The notes beneath the pieces are model-generated. The model was not told the origin of the DNA, searched no databases, and worked only from the letters and a program-made list of their open reading frames with translations. Below are positions 20,001 to 27,822 of a stretch of DNA of 54,093 nucleotides, in pieces; positions within the stretch are counted from its first letter, which is position 1; every line of letters starts with the position of its first letter. Origin of the DNA: Stentor coeruleus (taxonomy: Eukaryota; Ciliophora; Heterotrichea; Heterotrichida; Stentoridae); contig MPUH01000441.1 in the NCBI GenBank assembly GCA_001970955.1, forward strand, positions 1 through 54,093, given 5' to 3'. The translations under genes were made by a program, and so were the position numbers.

Positions 20001-22413
20001 AATCTGGCTCTTTAAAATCTGAATTATTCGCTAAAAATTCTTGATAATTTCCCATAGGGCCACAAAAAAGACCTAAAAATGGTACAGAATTTACAACAAG
20101 TCCTTTAAGTATAGTAAAATCACGTTCTTTACTAAAAAAATTACAAGCTAAATGGTTTTGATTCCCAGGTATTCCTTTAAAATCACTTATAGACAACGAT
20201 GTTAATATTTTTAAAGTTACAATCTGCACATCTAAATTATTATGTTTCTGGCTTATAGGTTTAATAAAATCAACCCATAATTTAAAAAGGGATGTGTTAG
20301 ATTTGGCTATAGTTCCAGATGATTGTTTATATAATTCTTTTAATAACATCCCAACTTCATTTTCATATGAGATTAGTTGCATTATAAGAAAATCTTGATA
20401 TTTTTGAAGTTCCTTACATGATTTAGCATTATCTTCTATGCTGTAGTATAATATTCTATATATCTCTTTAGCAAGTTTGGATAGATAATTAATTCCAATA
20501 ACTCCAGGGAATTGAAGTAAATCTTCTCGAAATTTCCCATTTATGGCTTCTAATATAATCTTAGCATTGCTTTTATGTAAACTTTTAGGGATTCTATCAA
20601 GAGGGAACTTAGGTGGGCGTTCAAGTTTCTTATCAATCAAAATAGTAAACTTCAAAAGTAATTCCACAAATCCAGAAAGCCTAAGAGTTTCCTGTTGTGT
20701 TTCCAAATTTTTATTATCTTTCAAAGCCCGTTTATAAACCTTATTAAGTATCTTAATAAAAAAATTCACCTGCATCTCAAGTTCAGCTTCTGTAGTTTTA
20801 GCAATTTCATAATTCTGAATATATTCATTTCCATTTTTAACACATCCCCAAACTTTGACAAAATTATAAAAATCTATAGTTTTCGGTACAAGTGTCGATA
20901 TTTGATATATAAAAATAGTATTACTCTCAAGTTCATCATATAAAACAAAACTTGTCTTAGTATCTTGTTTTCTATTTATAGTAGTATTCACAGGTAAATA
21001 TGAATGATCAGCTTCAGAAAATAATAATTTATCATCAAAGTCTCTAACCCCCGCAGAAATTACTTTTCTCAAAGCTACACTTTCTAATTTCACTAAAGTA
21101 TTAAAAGTATGATACTCATTATCATTTGGCTCTTGGATTATTCTAAATAAACTCATATCTGAATTGTTTTCATATGTCAATGATAAGATTCCAGATTTTG
21201 TTACTGATAATAATAAACCTGTTGCTATATGTTTTATTCTGTAGATACTATCTTTTTCTGCAAGGCCACCAATGAATGGGTTTTCTCTTATTAATTCCCA
21301 GGCTGAAAGGCAATTTTTTTCTTTTTCTATGAAAACTTTAGACTCACATTCTTTTTTGTCTTTTGGTCTCCCTTGACGCTTTTCAGAATTGTGGTCTTGG
21401 ATGATTTCGTTGATTTCTCTTGGAGATACTGAGAGAAAACCTTCAGTTTGTTTGAATTGTATGCGGAAAGAATCACCTGTAGCGACAAAGTTGGGGTTTT
21501 GCTTTATGGTTGAATGACTAATAAATTTACGCACTTGCCAATAGGTGTAACTACTGCTTGCGTTTAATTCGAAGTTTTTATCTTCTTTCCAGGATTTCGG
21601 CATACCCATATGGAGGAAATACTTTGAATCATCCAAATCCACAGTCAAACAAAAGTTATCCGCGTATCTAATATTTTCCCCATCCTGTCTTATCGGACTA
21701 CAACTAGTTAATTCAAACCATGATCCTTCATTACCAAGTCCATCAAGTACAACCTGCAAACATCCTCTTTCCTTACTAACTTCTTTAGAAGTAGTTAAAA
21801 AACAATTACTATGAACATGTCTAAGTTGTATCATTTCCCCAAAAGTAAGAACTTTCCCATATAAAACTTCATTTTCAACTTCATTATCATTTTGTTCCTC
21901 TTCTTCAGCATTAATAAGCCTTTCTAAATTCTTATCATTCTGAGTTTTAAATTTCACATAAGTTTGCCTCATATTACTATACCCATATTGTCTAACAGGT
22001 TCAATTCTAAACAAGCATAAACGAAATTGAACTGATTCACTATTTTGAAACTTTGAAACAGGTACACAATCAAGTATATTATTAGCAATACCATCACCAA
22101 AAATAACCCCAGATGATGATTGTATATCTTTTGTTTCTAAAGCTATAAGGGCTACTACGTCACCCATTAAAAGAAATCCTTCTTCTATATCAGGAAGGTT
22201 GCTTTGTATTATAGTTGTTTCTATTTCTGATGGTATTGATGGTATGTTTTTCATTGGAGGTAAAAGACTTGCTTTTTTTCCAAGTATTTTCATTGATATA
22301 ATAGGATTGTTGTCGATTGGAGGTGTGAAATTGCTTATTATGTCTAAGGTTTGTTTAGTGAAATGCCTGGTTAGAATAGAATCGATTCTTTTTGCCGCAA
22401 TCTGTTTATTCAT
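14005..22413 (-). CDS. Inositol 1,4,5-trisphosphate receptor-type Ca2+ channel
   Basis: A giant intracellular calcium-release channel. As assembled it has 2802 residues, but 73 codons are an assembly duplicate (see 16213-16649), so the true length is about 2729, usual for the family. In order: an N-terminal beta-trefoil (GDVVALIALE near 83), MIR repeats to about 460 (YRIKHIATGLLLSV near 393), RIH-type helical domains, an RIH-associated domain (FLFLQCCCNNCYLPFQEFLQ, near 2040), a C-terminal membrane domain from about 2390, the pore filter GIRQGGGIGDAL (near 2629) and a zinc-finger-like end (CFICGNQ, then HINMEHN) as in IP3 receptors. GGGIGD is shared by IP3 and ryanodine receptors; size and the absence of SPRY or RyR repeats favour IP3R. 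Which ligand it binds cannot be told from sequence alone. ATG start, TAA stop, no stop-containing intron. Confidence 0.92.
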   Translation of the reverse strand: MNKQIAAKRIDSILTRHFTKQTLDIISNFTPPIDNNPIISMKILGKKASLLPPMKNIPSIPSEIETTIIQSNLPDIEEGFLLMGDVVALIALETKDIQSSSGVIFGDGIANNILDCVPVSKFQNSESVQFRLCLFRIEPVRQYGYSNMRQTYVKFKTQNDKNLERLINAEEEEQNDNEVENEVLYGKVLTFGEMIQLRHVHSNCFLTTSKEVSKERGCLQVVLDGLGNEGSWFELTSCSPIRQDGENIRYADNFCLTVDLDDSKYFLHMGMPKSWKEDKNFELNASSSYTYWQVRKFISHSTIKQNPNFVATGDSFRIQFKQTEGFLSVSPREINEIIQDHNSEKRQGRPKDKKECESKVFIEKEKNCLSAWELIRENPFIGGLAEKDSIYRIKHIATGLLLSVTKSGILSLTYENNSDMSLFRIIQEPNDNEYHTFNTLVKLESVALRKVISAGVRDFDDKLLFSEADHSYLPVNTTINRKQDTKTSFVLYDELESNTIFIYQISTLVPKTIDFYNFVKVWGCVKNGNEYIQNYEIAKTTEAELEMQVNFFIKILNKVYKRALKDNKNLETQQETLRLSGFVELLLKFTILIDKKLERPPKFPLDRIPKSLHKSNAKIILEAINGKFREDLLQFPGVIGINYLSKLAKEIYRILYYSIEDNAKSCKELQKYQDFLIMQLISYENEVGMLLKELYKQSSGTIAKSNTSLFKLWVDFIKPISQKHNNLDVQIVTLKILTSLSISDFKGIPGNQNHLACNFFSKERDFTILKGLVVNSVPFLGLFCGPMGNYQEFLANNSDFKEPDLEQSKENMLVVNLLSMNSNFKLVTYFSSVLAFFQSICLSRNEKNINLIIEQLGLSYEFLTLSISCKEIHCKFRTSCLKLLWVLFFDKDSKTLLNETQKRCILWNSELNSIENPNDNQNKQQDLLGLVDKQTINLNQTIEWIKNVWINNENPIIGLENESLQNQIRFAIELIRFSKDLINYNYVDYRFATIITPYILTLINRTEKTVNLHWTTDFRSRLNKLKKERLQNELVEIGIDFFQVKFFGRLDSEVKLKLNEYCGKVDEEPLSFRIGGRIFSPKFGARNDNRDKNMIKDRNRRSTDENKIQEVSLDTVLLNLLFINSEASLKDKIIHMLLSNLDMNNKIVQALNDLVLIPKCPIREVYLEIEIHVKECQKGLNAIMFLEHEILVNNINQENPEILTITKDILVRMKSIKSFITKKNPESDRFILQKICKNLLLDKLCLRFFKEEWPWVDGIDNKMKLKENILDLYRVVVKTLVNFSYVNTENQELIFNELKSIESFKMNFIGIKVLMAEVIKCRRNNLTSIRIIENLFKSMSQKQNPMETPEDIMIIKNLIHDESLKFYYSNQTTVIKCLLASRNLLLIFSLENPWNLAKFNLRSIKSFAMMIDVIARCAIHNDYATHQARRIMPCKAIIDELKKTKHLIIKKSCLHFIFYVYFIKSDNIERELPEIDLEDLLENVILEDISQYKNHINNFKIIISKNIYHPVPMKKSPEKKINIKIEVLNKEETKSLDWWNYINSHRPDTPNISTGMLCIIKRIAIECRPPNIISNISAKFLLEIKLRLIELIEEFFIIMDECLDVNMEFMIQEYILVMTEIPEITEDANDIKSIQEAENKLENNAKVYQKFLETCRNHMLEKNIGCEDFIKDYSIYEDNKIPKGEFIFIMKKSLKIKILITEILIVCNVLESEIGVDVSLDKLNADLRAIFINIAVVIPKLIIPVDKILDSTVDMVLKDFKEYVGKIEQGFEQEENDISLMVTRVKEMLIDPALEKNNTNVLVNFIKNLTLAFFRPEHRIYLIQILNEILVHELEKKGELSKNVSTIQNLYTNERVVDICFEEFSKEKPIDNIMVALQLLIDLIKNGSISTKQKILNYLKPNSFGIFSYIRVQFREVQDILSSLMNKGPTKRKKTLSAVETVVESKTKKKDLKNIKLAEKIFLFLQCCCNNCYLPFQEFLQIQNPDNPVANIDLXSLMNKGPTKRKKTLSAVETVVESKTKKKDLKNIKLAEKIFLFLQCCCNNCYLPFQEFLQIQNPDNPVANIDLVSEMCQFLIRMEGVPELKHTKELSNYLSDLAIQCLRSLGDCCQGPCHINQILLGTRRRLYEFMNWFFSIDAPNFNEPSAWLNMYKEGINFLNALIEANKSLKVAKIFIREINLELLSTHSSLIWKQIIEGRERIIYQDNQGMSCGIPIFELSGKPLEDFERDVIDTGFNINILILTLQYLHPSECKIKLKTFAPRDPDMQNKPNLQVRNSVRPGFRELFTEKFTRFFTHRVQDINSINLAKAQDFYYSNISSVEINNREQLAKLFFRVPTMCRYLTEKSHTELITKANRTSHQEKIEDFCNKSKIYEVEMKHQQAIARYPLFDYFLSKWRIYGILSFIMIICINIILLGTVKRVDDTSDEWEFDTRINSKILLTSVAIIQIILASLVYLCYLFEYLPVIKYRARLQSKGSQNLKYMSSFFNRIKGTELMKEVLMRTETKENTNSLSFFATVQIIITDFECVYNLIYLIISVLCWKWALLYSVLLLDLIKRNKDLKNILRSITLNSYQLLLTTILGIIVIYIFSIVGFLTFPSYYSDDYSDVSAVTYCDNLVNCFISTMVTGIRQGGGIGDALVQPVKSDTQYWSLMVFNLLFFAIVINVLLNIIFGIIIDTFGELRDQNQAEQKDIKENCFICGNQRFLFEIRRINWGFHINMEHNPLAYLGFLIYIRHKDLDLCSGAEKYVKEKLEKNETSFFPLTSLSLESGKDDDEEKLDEVQEKVERIFALAGRLTRAKGK
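16213..16649. repeat. Direct duplicate of 218 bp across a single N (assembly join)
   Basis: Bases 16213-16430 and 16432-16649 are the same 218 bp, separated by one N at 16431. They differ at three positions that I can see (ggatttt/gggtttt, acaacaacattg/acaacagcattg, gactcgact/gactcaact). Duplicate plus N is 219 bases, a multiple of three, so the IP3-receptor frame stays open and gains 73 codons including an X. The pattern fits two unmerged contig ends, possibly from two alleles, rather than a biological repeat. Confidence 0.9.
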
Positions 22414-22788
22414 TATTAGGGAAATTTTTGTATTTAAGTATATTGATATAGAAAATTATTGGGAGATGAAATTCGTGTGGGTTTGAAGTGTTTATGAAGA
22501 ATTTTTATATAAAGGTTTTAGTGAATATTTACTTTTGTGTTGGATTTTATTAGGAAGTTTGTATAGGTTTTGGAGTTTTGAAGACTTTTTATGGTTTTTA
22601 GGGCTTTTTGGGTATTTTTAAAGGTTTTTGAAGGGTTTTAAAGGTTTTTGAAGGGTTTGAAGGGTTTTAAGTAAACTAAACTCATGCTTTGATAATTCAA
22701 AGTGGTTGACTGGAGTTAAAACTGGCGCTAGAAAAGTTATTTTTATAGTTAAAAACTAATCTTCAAAGGAAAAAAACTAATAGTATTA
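22414..22788. other. 5' flank of the IP3-receptor gene, with short repeats
   Basis: G-rich, nearly C-free on the plus strand, the usual 5' flank of a minus-strand gene here. It contains a 20-bp tandem unit, aaggtttttgaagggtttta, in two copies plus a partial third at 22621-22667. The 19-bp core also occurs inverted at 2290-2308 beyond the centrin stop. No gene seen. Confidence 0.6.
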
Positions 22789-22956
22789 CTAATTATCTAG
22801 CTTTTTTCCTTCAAACGTTGGTATTGGGAAATCCTTGACCTCCGGCGATATGAACTTTTTCGATACAAAGTAAAACTTTCTCTTGAGTTCCTCACTCGAA
22901 CCTGTAGAATTGGACCAGTATCCATTCATTTTCTTGGGACTATCTTTAGAATTCAT
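22789..22956 (-). CDS. Small protein of 55 residues, unknown
   Basis: A short frame from ATG (22956) to TAG. The product starts MNSKDSPKKMNGYWSNSTG and ends with FEGKKLDN; it is basic and hydrophilic, and I recognise no family. Three things support it as a real gene: codons richer in G and C than the surrounding DNA (CCG GAG GTC AAG), GC content that falls on both sides of the frame, and a stop followed by AT-rich sequence. It lies 375 bases upstream of the IP3-receptor gene on the same strand and 191 bases from the divergent ACP-like gene. No intron, signal peptide or membrane segment is seen. Alternative: the last exon of something larger, though I see no GT-AG 15-mer upstream. Confidence 0.5.
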   Translation of the reverse strand: MNSKDSPKKMNGYWSNSTGSSEELKRKFYFVSKKFISPEVKDFPIPTFEGKKLDN

Positions 22957-23147
22957 TTAGTCTTTCTGACTTTTTATCTTTATAACCATGATTTAATATA
23001 TGAATCACTATAAAATCTTAGTGTATTTTTAAATGGGGCTTTTCAAAAGCAAATATAATTTGTATATCCTCAAACTAAAATACTTATAAACATTTATTTA
23101 TACTCTAATAAAATATCCCTAAACCAAAATCCAATAACTTAATATAA

Positions 23148-23510
23148 ATGTTACTCAAAGCACTTAAATACTGCTCCAGAACCTTTACAAGTACTCCTGA
23201 TATTTTTAGATTTCCTTCAACGCATACTTTTGAAGTGACCCCAGAAAATGCTGAGGTTTTCGTTAGAAGAGTTATCAAGTGTGTTAGAGAAAGGCTTGTG
23301 AAGTATGACCCTCAAAGATGGCAAGATGTGGAATTTTCTTATGAATCGCATTGGCTGAGACCTAATGAAGGGGTTGATGTTGCTACTTGTATTCAAGTTC
23401 ATGAAGCTCTTGAGAAAGAGTTTAAGGTAGAAATTATGGATGCTAGGGTTTTGATCACTGATATCCCTACAGCCTGTGCCATTGTTTCTGGCTACGAGTC
23501 ATTAATTTAG
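23148..23510 (+). CDS. Acyl-carrier-protein-like mitochondrial protein, prosthetic-group Ser missing
   Basis: A 120-residue protein resembling mitochondrial acyl carrier protein (NDUFAB1-like). The N-terminus MLLKALKYCSRTF is basic and amphipathic without acidic residues, as in mitochondrial presequences. The C-terminal half follows the ACP pattern: a helix (VIKCVRERLVKYDP), a loop with SHWLRPNEGVDVAT, then IQVHEALEKEFKVEIMDA matching the family's helix II-III (EIIMAMEDEFGFEIPD), and a last helix. At the DSL site, where 4'-phosphopantetheine is attached to Ser, the sequence reads DVA, so no carrier Ser is visible. If the alignment is right, it cannot carry acyl groups and may be a structural subunit, for example of complex I; that is inference. 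ATG start, TAG stop, no intron. Confidence 0.6.
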   Translation: MLLKALKYCSRTFTSTPDIFRFPSTHTFEVTPENAEVFVRRVIKCVRERLVKYDPQRWQDVEFSYESHWLRPNEGVDVATCIQVHEALEKEFKVEIMDARVLITDIPTACAIVSGYESLI

Positions 23511-23629
23511 ACTTAAGATTACTAGTTAAGTAAAATATAAAAGGTATGTCTATTGAAGATTGTAGAAGATTTAGACAGAGGTTAGGAAATATGATGAAAT
23601 ATTTATTATAATACTAATTGTATTCTACC

Positions 23630-24523
23630 TTAAGCATTTTCAAACTTGAATTTTTTCACCCCATTGTGGTGAACAGGAGAATTATAATCCCCACGGTTAG
23701 CAGGTATGAACTCACTTTCTATTAATTTATATACCGAATGTGCTGAAAGTGTCCAGTTTCTTTTCTTAATCTCATTTAAGACTTTAGGTATATCATTTAC
23801 AACAGATAATTTTTCAAGTACATGAATAAGTATATTAAGTTCATGATCTTGTGGGTCATCAATCCATGTTTTTATTGGCACAGCATTCATAGGTTGTAAT
23901 GAATAAGATGTAGGAGAATTCTATATAATAAATACATCAACAATAACCACATGATTTAAATCTCTTCCAAGTCTTGAAAGATCTTTAACAAAACTATTGT
24001 TTATAATAGTACAACTATCTCTATAAAGTCTATATGGGATTTTTTTCTCTATATCAAGTAAATCAATTAAAGGACTTGCATATTCTTCAAGACTTGCTGT
24101 AAAAATCACTACTTCAAACAGTTCACAACATACTTTAAGAAATCTATCAACTTCAGGACGTTTAAGGACATAAATATTATATTCCTGGTCTTCAAGAAAC
24201 AATGAGAAATTTATATCACAAGGTAATGATGTAAAACTACTATGCACAAGGGTTTCATCCAAATCAAGAACTAAAGTATTTTTTCCTATAAATTTCGGAA
24301 GTTGGGGTTCAATAAGATTATTAGGAGCTTTTTGGAATGCGGATATATTTGAAATACGAAAGCATTCACAGAAATATGAAATCCAAGATTGCTTTACTAT
24401 TTTTAAAGGTAACTGTTGACCATTAGAATCACTTTGTTGGATGATATTTAGTATAGGAGATTCAGAGAGAACAACACTATTTTTAGAGTCATCTTCTATT
24501 ATGCTGTCTGATGAATCTTGCAT
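23630..24523 (-). CDS. SCP/FCP1-like (NIF domain) phosphatase, one 15-nt intron
   Basis: Two exons, 24523-23936 and 23920-23630, give 292 residues. This is a HAD-family Ser/Thr phosphatase of the small CTD phosphatase (SCP/NIF) type, whose relatives dephosphorylate the RNA polymerase II tail and other nuclear or membrane targets. The catalytic DxDxT motif is in LVLDLDETLVHSS (about residues 85-97). It is followed by KRPEVDRFL, VVIFTASLEEYA and, across the intron, VVIVDNSPTSY, the conserved second Asp region (family: IVDNSPxSY). NAVPIKTWIDDPQDHEL ends the domain, and a C-terminal extension of about 55 residues follows. Without splicing, the frame stops at TAG in the intron, and the N-S-P motif only appears after removing it. 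The N-terminal 75 residues are Ser-rich and divergent. Confidence 0.93.
23921..23935 (-). other. 15-nt intron in the SCP-like phosphatase gene
   Basis: The intron gtatttattatatag, read on the minus strand, falls at phase 0 between the codons for Asp and Asn of VDNSP. It contains an in-frame TAG as its last codon. Confidence 0.92.
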
Positions 24524-25828
24524 TTTTATTACATTTACAAACTAGTGGATTTGTTTTGATATGATTTTGTGAGTTTTTTTTTATGGGTTTAAATTGATGA
24601 TTTTGGAAGATTTTACGTGTGAAAAAGTGAAGGTTTTTTTATGGGGATTTGGTTTTGGTTGAGGGAAATTATGGCTTAGTATGAGTTTGTTAAAATTAGA
24701 GAAGGATGGTTGGATAAGATGTGAAATTTAGAGGGAAATATGATATGGTTGTTGGAGAAGTTTTTTAGAAAAGATTGTAATGATGAGGATTATTTGGGAG
24801 AAAGGAGGATTTTGATAGAAATTGTATGATTTTGATTTTTGAGATTTTTTTGTGATTAAGTTGTAATTTAGAAAGAAAAATATATAGGCTCTAGGTGAGG
24901 TGCTTAGAAAGTAAGTGGTAATGATTGTAGTGCTAATAAAAATAGACAAGAGTTTTTTTAGATAATTATTAGATTGTATAGGATTTGATTTTTTTTGGCA
25001 TACATGATTTGTGTTTTTAACGAGGCTAAAACTTAATTTTAAAAAAGTTAGAAAATTATAGGAACTATAAAAAAGTCCTAAGATAAAACAGCATAAAATC
25101 TTTTCAATCAATACAATCTATAATTCAAAGCTTAAACATATAATCAAATAAATATATAAACTTTTTAGACCTAAAATATATAATAATATGGAAGGTAAAA
25201 CAAAACATCTATGCAAAAATTTTAAAAACCTAACCTAATAAATCTTTAAATCCTAATAATAATCACTCCCTAATACCCTAAGACTTTTTTCAACATATTT
25301 TTTACTTTAAACGCATTTTTAACTATAAAAATCCAGTCCTACCATTCTGATTATTCTATAAAATTTAGATTCTCAATCAAAAACTACTTAAAAAACTAGT
25401 ATTTTACTAAACATCAACTAAAAAAAGGCAATTTTATTATTTTTTAACTCAAAATCGACTTAAAACCTAAATCAACCAACTTTTTCTTTGAATAATAATA
25501 TTTTTTTACCTATTAAAGTTTTAACGTTCTTTGGAGGATTAAGAATTTTACAATCGTTTTATATGATGAGAAAAGATCTAAAAAATTAGATATTTAAGTT
25601 ATTATAAAACAAAAAAATTTAAACTCTAGGCATACTGTGCGACACAAAAGCAAAAAATGTCTTTTGTAATAATTTTTAGACTGTTGGCTGAGATTTGGTC
25701 TGAGGATTGACAAAGACCATAAGGAAAGCTGGGAAAATAACGTGCAGACTAAACGGCATAAGCCCTAAATAAGTTAAAAGTCAGAACATAATAGATATAA
25801 CCTATTACAAATCGTTAAATTTATAAAC
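24524..25828. other. Divergent intergenic region with a GC-richer island
   Basis: This separates the minus-strand phosphatase and the plus-strand MYB gene. Bases 24540-24960 are G-rich and C-poor (flank of the minus gene); 25110-25320 are C-rich and G-poor. The frame at 24728-25111 on the minus strand is low-complexity Phe/Ser/Tyr and I do not take it as a gene. Bases 25620-25790 have mixed, higher GC and small potential hairpins (acaaaag...cttttgt at 25640-25663; ggtct...agacc at 25696-25717), with no ATG-started frame. This could be a non-coding RNA or part of the MYB leader; undecided. Confidence 0.5.
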
Positions 25829-26662
25829 ATGGCCAACAACAGAGAAAAAAGTGCGGGTAGTTTAGCTGTATCCACACAACAAACCCCTGCCCAAAAACCA
25901 AAAAACCGGATGTGGATATCCAAAGAAGACGAGTTATTAAGAAACCTCGTACAGAAGTATGGCGGCAAAAACTGGAAAGCAATAGCTGAATTTTTCCCAG
26001 AGAAAACCGAAGTTCAATGCCTTCATAGATGGGAAAAAGTGCTTAACCCAGCTATAATCAAAGGTCCATGGACAGCAGAAGAAGATGAGATTGTAATAAA
26101 ACTAGTACAAACTTATGGACCACATCATTGGAGTATTATAGCCAGTCAACTTCCAGGAAGAATCGGAAAACAATGTAGAGAAAGGTGGCATAATCACTTG
26201 AATCCAAATATAAAACAAGATGAATGGACTGCTGATGAAGATATAAGAATTATAAACGCGCATATACAGTTAGGGAACAAATGGGCTGAAATTGCAAAGC
26301 TCTTGCCCGGAAGGACTGATAATGCTATTAAAAATCACTGGAATAGCACGTTAAAACGCAAAATTAAAATTGCAAAAAAGGAAATAGAAGGCGATGTGTG
26401 CATAAAAAAACAGAAAATCGATGATGTTGGAAATTATTTGAAAGAAAATATTGGGAAATTGTTCCCTGAAATCAAACAGACTGATGAGAATATTGAGTCT
26501 CCGTGTAAAACTGAAGCTTCAGATTCTCAAAGTTCAACACCTGAAAAAACAACACAAGTCCTTTATTATGTTAAACCAGATTATCATTTGATGGAGATAA
26601 ATACAAATATATCAGCTCGGAATATCATCAAGAGTATTGAAGATCAATCGGGACTTAATTAA
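25829..26662 (+). CDS. Three-repeat MYB (R1R2R3) transcription factor
   Basis: A 277-residue DNA-binding protein with three adjacent MYB repeats: R1 about 28-77 (WISKEDELL...NWKAIAEFF...CLHRWEKVL), R2 about 80-129 ([12 protein letters not shown]...[13 protein letters not shown]...[11 protein letters not shown]) and R3 about 132-180 ([11 protein letters not shown]...[12 protein letters not shown]...[14 protein letters not shown]). The spaced tryptophans are all present, except that the first of R3's later pair is the normal NKW form. The three-repeat layout matches c-MYB/3R-MYB, regulators of cell-cycle genes in animals, plants and some protists. A basic stretch [13 protein letters not shown] follows R3, then a Ser/Thr-rich tail of about 95 residues with no recognised activation motif. 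No intron. An AT-rich leader with a GC-richer island lies upstream. Confidence 0.95.
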   Translation: MANNREKSAGSLAVSTQQTPAQKPKNRMWISKEDELLRNLVQKYGGKNWKAIAEFFPEKTEVQCLHRWEKVLNPAIIKGPWTAEEDEIVIKLVQTYGPHHWSIIASQLPGRIGKQCRERWHNHLNPNIKQDEWTADEDIRIINAHIQLGNKWAEIAKLLPGRTDNAIKNHWNSTLKRKIKIAKKEIEGDVCIKKQKIDDVGNYLKENIGKLFPEIKQTDENIESPCKTEASDSQSSTPEKTTQVLYYVKPDYHLMEINTNISARNIIKSIEDQSGLN

Positions 26663-27140
26663 TAAGTAGAATTAAATTGTTAATTGCTTTGATTATAAGG
26701 TATAGTTTTTTAGGAATTTTTTTTTTTGGTTAGAGATTTTTGGGGATATGATAGATTGTGCGTTTATGAGAAAGTTAGAGTATGGTAGAGGATTTTATCG
26801 TAAGTTATTGATATGATATATGAAAAAGTGTGTTTTTTAGTATAAGTTTTAATAGAGGATAATATATTATAACTAGAATCATTTTTATATATAAACAGAA
26901 AAAAGTATTTAGCATTATTTTACTTAATAAGTAAATCCTTTATTATTTCATTATATAAACATAAATTTCCTCATCTTATCCTAGCACCCACTTTCTTATA
27001 TAATCAGCATAACTTCACACTAAAAAAAAATCATATTTTACCTTAACTACAACTTTTATTTCTACAACTTATCCTAAACCCTCCATTCTCTACAACCTTT
27101 TCATAACCCTATCATAAACCTTTATTCCATCTAAACTTCT
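26663..27140. other. Intergenic, clear skew switch
   Basis: No gene seen. Bases 26663-26880 have many G and almost no C (26701-26760: 15 G, 0 C), while 26940-27140 have many C and no or almost no G (27061-27120: 22 C, 0 G). The switch near 26900 separates the 3' flank of MYB from the 5' flank of the next plus-strand gene. Confidence 0.65.
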
Positions 27141-27230
27141 CTAATCAATAAGCAAATCCTCTAATAAATAACCAAATCCTCTAATAAATAACCAAATCCT
27201 CTAATAAATAAGCAAATCCTCTAATAAATA
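27141..27230 (+). repeat. 20-bp tandem repeat, 4.5 copies, ending in the start codon
   Basis: Four 20-bp units, ctaataaataaccaaatcct with small changes (ctaatcaata in the first, agcaaatcct in the first and fourth), plus a half unit at 27221-27230. The last base of the array is the A of the ATG of the SKP1-like gene, so the array is its leader or core promoter. Confidence 0.9.
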
Positions 27231-27727
27231 TGGATATCGAAATCATCACTTTAATCTCATACGAAGGCAAAGAATATGCAACCTCCATCCTCTTATTAAA
27301 CCATTCACCAATACTCGCATGTAACACCTAACTAGCTATGCCAAATCTTAATGAAAAAATTCGCTTAGCTCAACTAGAAATAGACTCTGAAACCTTAGAA
27401 TTCATACTAGGATATTACACCCATTATTCATTTCATCCTCCTACAACAATATCTGAAAATTCAAGAGATTTAAACATAGCAAAAATATTACCAATATGGG
27501 ATTTACAATATATAGAAAGTATACAAGATGAAATTCTAATCAAACTTCTTCATTCTTGTCTAAAACTTGAAATGTCTCCTCTTTTTGAGTTAATATGTTT
27601 GACTATTGCTAGAAGATTATATGATATAAATCAAGTGCAAAAAGATTATAAATTGAATTTGGATGAGTATGAAAAACCTGAATGTCAAGTGTATTTGAAA
27701 AATAAGTATAGTTGGGCTAATAAATGA
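27230..27727 (+). CDS. SKP1-like protein (divergent), one 15-nt intron
   Basis: Exons 27230-27320 and 27336-27727 give 160 residues, the usual length of SKP1, the adaptor that links F-box proteins to cullin-1 ubiquitin ligases. Matches: an N-terminal BTB/POZ strand pair (ITLISYEGKEYATSILLL, family LxSSDGExFxV), ETLEFILGYYTHY (family ILxKVIEYCxxH), then helices around EMSPLFELICLTIARRLYD (family IKxLLDLTCKTVAxMIKG) and a C-terminal ECQVYLKNKYSW (family EEEQVRKENQW). The usual acidic linker and WD pair are reduced (PIWDLQYI). Divergence is high, so F-box or cullin binding is uncertain; an elongin-C-like role is another option. The start is the ATG at 27230. The downstream ATG at 27338 would lose the first strand pair. 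Ends in TGA. Confidence 0.72.
27321..27335 (+). other. 15-nt intron in the SKP1-like gene
   Basis: The intron gtaacacctaactag is at phase 1; removal joins GCA-T and CT to read Ala-Ser and fuses the two parts of the SKP1 fold. Unspliced, the frame meets TAA inside it. Confidence 0.88.
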
Positions 27728-27822
27728 TGATTATTATGTAAATATATTATTTTTTTTGTTTTGAATGTTTGGGTAGAATAGTGTTTAGAAGATGGTTTTT
27801 AGAAAGATTTTTATAATAATTT

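Noticed and set aside
14005..22413. Ryanodine receptor
   Set aside because: The shared GGGIGD filter does not decide, but the length is about half that of RyR and no SPRY or RyR repeats are seen.
24728..25111. Minus-strand frame of 127 residues rich in Phe, Ser, Tyr and Leu
   Set aside because: Low-complexity product of a G-rich plus-strand 5' flank; no domain, no intron, no conserved-looking segment.
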